Assembly: GCA_024639905.1 (NCBI GenBank)
Contig: JAHEGE010000001.1
Coordinates: 372,001 to 436,000, forward strand
Direction: 5' to 3'
DNA length: 64,000 nt
Source of the DNA: Gammaproteobacteria bacterium
GTDB taxonomy: Bacteria; Pseudomonadota; Gammaproteobacteria; Pseudomonadales; Pseudohongiellaceae
Shown: piece after piece, positions 61,516 through 64,000 of the stretch
How positions within the stretch are numbered: position 1 is the stretch's first letter
Layout: each line of letters opens with the position of its first letter
Translations under genes and position numbers: made by a program
The notes under the pieces: generated by a model
Databases searched by the model: none
The model's input: only the letters and a program-made list of their open reading frames with translations
Told to the model about the DNA's origin: nothing

Positions 61516-62322
61516 TTACAGATCGTCTGCGCCGACGATTTCCTTCAGCCTGTCCTTGTCAACTAGCGCGATCTCTCGATTATCTACTTCGATCAAGTCG
61601 CGCTTTTGTAGCGCGGTTAGCAGTCTGCTCACCGTTTCCACCGTCAGTCCCAGATACTCACCGATATCGCCGCGTGTCATAGGCAGGTGGAAACGCGTAG
61701 GTGACAGTCCGACTCGCGCATAGCGGCTGGAGATGCCTAGCAGGAACGAGGCGATGCGTTGTTCTGCGCTGTAGCTGCTGAGGATCGTGTGCACCTTTTG
61801 GTCTTTGGTGATCTCGGCGCCCATGATAGAGAAGAAGTTGTGTTGCAGCACCGGCAGCTTGAGACTCAGCGACTCGAGTTGATTGAACGGAATCTCACAG
61901 ATCGAGGCGTGTTCGAGCGCGATAGCCGAATTAGCGTGGGTGCGATCAGCGATACCGTCCATGCCGATTATCTCGCCGGGCAGATAGAACCCGGTTACTC
62001 GGCCGGCGCCAGAGCTCGAGAGAACATAGGACTTAAAACTGCCTGAGCGTACGGCGAAAATCGATTTAAAGCCGTCATGTTGGCGATATAGGTGGTCACC
62101 TTTCTTCAGCGGACGGTTGCGTTCGACGATATTGTCCAGCTGTTCCATTTCGCCCTCGTTAAGCGCGATGGGAAGGCAAAGTTCATTGAGCCGACAACTG
62201 CCGCAGGAGACTCCTGTGCTGTGCGGGCAAAGCTTAACGATGGGGGCGTTCGCTCGATGGGTGTCGTGCTCGCTGGGGGCGTCGACGGCTATCGAATTGT
62301 TCGAGCTTTCCACGGATGGCAT
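61516..62322 (-). CDS. fnr: Oxygen-sensing Crp/Fnr regulator (FNR/ANR type)
   Basis: FNR/ANR binds a [4Fe-4S] cluster under anoxia, dimerises and activates or represses TTGAT-type promoters. All four ligands are visible: CGSCRLNELC gives Cys40, Cys43 and Cys49, and SICEIPF gives Cys142; an extra Cys32 lies near. The effector beta-roll is present (GDHLYRQHDGFKSIFAVRSG), then the DNA-reading helix TRGDIGEYLGLTVETVSRLL with the VETVSR residues of FNR. An FNR-box-like site lies 23 bases before the start codon, indicating autoregulation. Convergent with the spermidine-synthase-like gene; the UspA gene lies upstream on the same strand. Confidence 0.95.
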   Translation of the reverse strand: MPSVESSNNSIAVDAPSEHDTHRANAPIVKLCPHSTGVSCGSCRLNELCLPIALNEGEMEQLDNIVERNRPLKKGDHLYRQHDGFKSIFAVRSGSFKSYVLSSSGAGRVTGFYLPGEIIGMDGIADRTHANSAIALEHASICEIPFNQLESLSLKLPVLQHNFFSIMGAEITKDQKVHTILSSYSAEQRIASFLLGISSRYARVGLSPTRFHLPMTRGDIGEYLGLTVETVSRLLTALQKRDLIEVDNREIALVDKDRLKEIVGADDL

Positions 62323-62344
62323 CCCTGCGACTCCTCACTAATCA

Positions 62345-62358
62345 TTGAGCTAAATCAA
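62345..62358. promoter_or_regulatory. FNR/ANR box upstream of fnr
   Basis: TTGAG-CTAA-ATCAA matches the FNR consensus TTGAT-N4-ATCAA in 9 of 10 defined positions. It lies 23 bases before the fnr start codon, so close that it would overlap the promoter or transcript start; this placement fits autorepression better than activation. Confidence 0.7.
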
Positions 62359-62469
62359 GATAATGAGGAGAGTTTGCCACTAATTGCCCACTGCGACAAT
62401 TCTCGCTTGCCGCACAGGGGTGACAGTCTGTGTCCTAACTTTAGAGTGGGGTCTGCCTTTTCGGCGAGC

Positions 62470-62904
62470 TCATTCGTCGCCCACATACACCGTCAGCACA
62501 TCGCAGTGCGCGCCGTGCAATACGCTGTTAGCGGTGGAGCCGAGCAGAATCTTCCAGCCAGAATGGCCGTGGCTGCCTATAACGATCGCATCGACCGCGA
62601 GCTCTTTAGCGAGCGCGCGAATCTCTGGTGCAGGCGAGCCTAGTAGCGAGTGTGTGGCGCCGGCGGGCAGCTTGCGTTCATGACCCAAGGCAGCGAGGCG
62701 CTCTTCGGCGAATTTCGTCGCCTCAGTTTGCAACTCACTGACATTCGCCACATAGATATCCATGCTATAGGCGGCAGAGATAGGTTCGACGACGTGGACG
62801 AGGTGCAGCTTCGAAGTGTCGCCTTTCGCGAGCGCGAGTGCGGCCTCGAGCACCTTATCTGTGTCTTTTGAGAGATCGATGGCAACGAGAATTTTCTGAT
62901 ACAT
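62470..62904 (-). CDS. UspA-family universal stress protein
   Basis: The 144-residue protein is a single UspA domain: KILVAIDLSKDTDKVLEAAL at the N-terminus, then DAIVIGSHGHSGWKILLGST, where GxxGxSG-type residues form the ATP-binding loop (SHGHSG), and HCDVLTVYV at the end. AGGAG precedes the ATG. It lies upstream of fnr on the same strand with an FNR box between them, and another FNR-like box 113 bases upstream of its start. In Pseudomonas, several usp genes are induced by ANR at low oxygen. Confidence 0.92.
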   Translation of the reverse strand: MYQKILVAIDLSKDTDKVLEAALALAKGDTSKLHLVHVVEPISAAYSMDIYVANVSELQTEATKFAEERLAALGHERKLPAGATHSLLGSPAPEIRALAKELAVDAIVIGSHGHSGWKILLGSTANSVLHGAHCDVLTVYVGDE

Positions 62905-63016
62905 GGCGTTCTCCTATTGCGGCTGCGGGGTGTAGATCTAATCCGTGAGCACTCAAGATATACCTCTGAGTGGCTTGGATTCAATAGGATTTGATCGTGT
63001 TTTAGGCAAGATGGCG

Positions 63017-63030
63017 TTGATCGAGGTCAA
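63017..63030. promoter_or_regulatory. FNR/ANR box upstream of usp
   Basis: TTGAT-CGAG-GTCAA matches the FNR consensus in 9 of 10 defined positions. It lies 113-126 bases before the usp start codon, between usp and the cardiolipin-synthase-like gene. A TATTGA -10-like hexamer lies downstream on the usp strand, but spacing is slightly longer than the ideal -41.5 centre. Confidence 0.6.
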
Positions 63031-63075
63031 TGCGCGCGGTGAAAAAAGACGCGTCTGCTGTGAGACGACTCGGCG

Positions 63076-64000
63076 CTAGAGAAAGGGCGAGAATAGCCAT
63101 GCGATGGCGTCGCGCAGGCGCATCCAGCGCGCTCGCGGGTCCGGAGCTTGCGGGTCAAGTTTGCGGGCATGGACGAATAGGTCGTCGATATAAGCGCCGA
63201 GCCAGGCATTGCAAGAATGTGAGAACAGCTCGAGACCAAGCTCGAAATTGAGTCTTAAGCTGCGCGGGTCGATGTTCGCAGAGCCCAGTAAGGCGTAGTC
63301 CTGATCGATGAGGATCGCCTTCGTATGGATGAAAGGCGCTGGCAAGAGATAGACCGGCAAGCCGTCGCTGACGAGACGCCTTAATGTGTGTTGCGCAGCC
63401 CAGTGCGCGAGGTGAACGTTGCCGCGCTCCGGCAGGATAACGCGCACGTCTACACCGCGAAGGCGGGCGGCAGTCAATGCGCCGACCAGGTCCCTATCGG
63501 GCAGGAAATAAGGTGTCATCAACCACAGACGATCTTGCGCGCTGGAGAACACGCCAAGTAGCACGTCATTGAGTTTGTCGAGGTCTTCATTCGGTCCGTC
63601 CAGTATCAGCCGAGCATGGATATCGCTATCGGGCGGCGTCTCTGTTTCGGCTGACCACCGAGCGTGCAGACTCTCGCCGCTGCTACGCTGCCAATCGTCG
63701 GCAAAGGCGCGACCGAAGTCGGCAACAATGGATCCCTCCACGCGCACGTGAAGGTCGCGCGCGGGTGAACGCACGGCGGGGTCGTCGACGAGGTGGCGCG
63801 CGCTGATGTTGTGGCCGCCGGTGTAGGCGATACGGCGATCGATGATGAGGGTCTTGCGGTGATTGCGCAGATTAATGTGTAGGGAGGGTGGAATGAGGCG
63901 CAGGGGGTCGAAACGCGTGAAACGGAGGCCGGCGCGCAGCAAATGGCTGCCCACTCGGGGAGGGTAGGCGAGCTCGCCAAGGCCATCGATGAGTATGCAG
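63076..64000 (-). CDS. Cardiolipin-synthase-like phospholipase D family protein (cut by window edge)
   Basis: Cardiolipin synthases of the PLD superfamily join two phosphatidylglycerols, or equivalent head groups, using two HKD motifs. Both motifs are visible: NHRKTLIIDRRIAYTGGHNI and IHTKAILIDQDYALLGSANID. RLWLMTPYFLPDRDLVGAL is between them. The protein is open to base 64000 on the minus strand and its start lies outside; reading upstream of 63954 gives a continuous frame (ILIDGLGELAYPPRVG). It ends with a short amphipathic tail (RDAIAWLFSPFL). About 308 residues are in the window, so perhaps 70-180 are missing. Assignment to Cls rather than another PLD protein is probable. Confidence 0.87.
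   Translation of the reverse strand, partial: CILIDGLGELAYPPRVGSHLLRAGLRFTRFDPLRLIPPSLHINLRNHRKTLIIDRRIAYTGGHNISARHLVDDPAVRSPARDLHVRVEGSIVADFGRAFADDWQRSSGESLHARWSAETETPPDSDIHARLILDGPNEDLDKLNDVLLGVFSSAQDRLWLMTPYFLPDRDLVGALTAARLRGVDVRVILPERGNVHLAHWAAQHTLRRLVSDGLPVYLLPAPFIHTKAILIDQDYALLGSANIDPRSLRLNFELGLELFSHSCNAWLGAYIDDLFVHARKLDPQAPDPRARWMRLRDAIAWLFSPFL

Overview
The window looks like a contiguous piece of chromosome from a free-living, aerobic-to-facultative gammaproteobacterium. The housekeeping gene order (ispE, tRNA-Gln, prs, rplY, pth, ychF on one strand; lolB and a TPR lipoprotein facing hemA, prfA, prmC, moeB; gatCAB back to back with mreBCD, maf, rng, yhdP) is the arrangement known from Pseudomonas and its marine relatives. 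The accessory content (TonB-dependent receptor, paired acyl-CoA dehydrogenases, several carboxyl-ester and amide hydrolases, sodium:solute symporter, ANR/FNR-type regulator) fits a marine Cellvibrionales/Halieaceae-like or OM-group bacterium, but the exact family is an inference. No rRNA, CRISPR array, insertion sequence, integrase, phage gene or attachment site was seen.

Region 1 (1-6371, minus strand) carries translation, nucleotide, isoprenoid and lipoprotein-sorting genes: ychF (cut by the window edge), pth, rplY, prs, tRNA-Gln(UUG), ispE, lolB and a TPR lipoprotein. Region 2 (6593-12307, plus) holds hemA, prfA, prmC, moeB and a RhlB-like DEAD-box helicase. Region 3 (12304-15839, minus) is gatC-gatA-gatB plus a PA4642-like small protein. 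Region 4 (16149-24944, plus) is the cell-shape and envelope block mreB-mreC-mreD-maf-rng-yhdP; its RNase G lacks the usual C-terminal portion.

Region 5 (24963-32150, plus) contains PpnN, a lipoprotein 5'-nucleotidase, a secreted M20 peptidase, a nitrilase-family amidase, a DUF445 membrane protein, a TetR regulator and a lone ExbD ended by a strong 12-bp hairpin. Region 6 (32263-38967) contains an aldolase/short-chain-dehydrogenase fusion followed by MtnA, then HinT, a glutaminyl cyclase and a flavoprotein-SelD fusion. Region 7 (39201-53649) is a mixed accessory block: YceI, a TonB receptor, an MFS carrier, a patatin-like protein, a small lipoprotein, a thioesterase, an amidohydrolase, a symporter, a ThDP enzyme, a 2-oxoglutarate oxygenase-like protein, a DUF4105/Lnb-type membrane protein, an HSL-type esterase and a DUF2306 membrane protein.

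Region 8 (53802-64000) has an isolated pal, a 505-base intergenic stretch with two inverted repeats, and a five-gene catabolic cluster (two acyl-CoA dehydrogenases resembling PimC/PimD, a histidine phosphatase, an aminoglycoside-phosphotransferase-fold kinase and an SDR). It continues with a split pair corresponding to the two halves of a fused MFS/spermidine-synthase-like protein. It ends with an ANR/FNR regulator, a UspA protein and a cardiolipin-synthase-like gene cut by the window edge, with two FNR-box-like sites around usp and fnr. The most attractive leads for new biology are the kinase/acyl-CoA dehydrogenase cluster, the aldolase-SDR/MtnA pair, the DUF4105/Lnb-type protein and the split spermidine-synthase-like pair.
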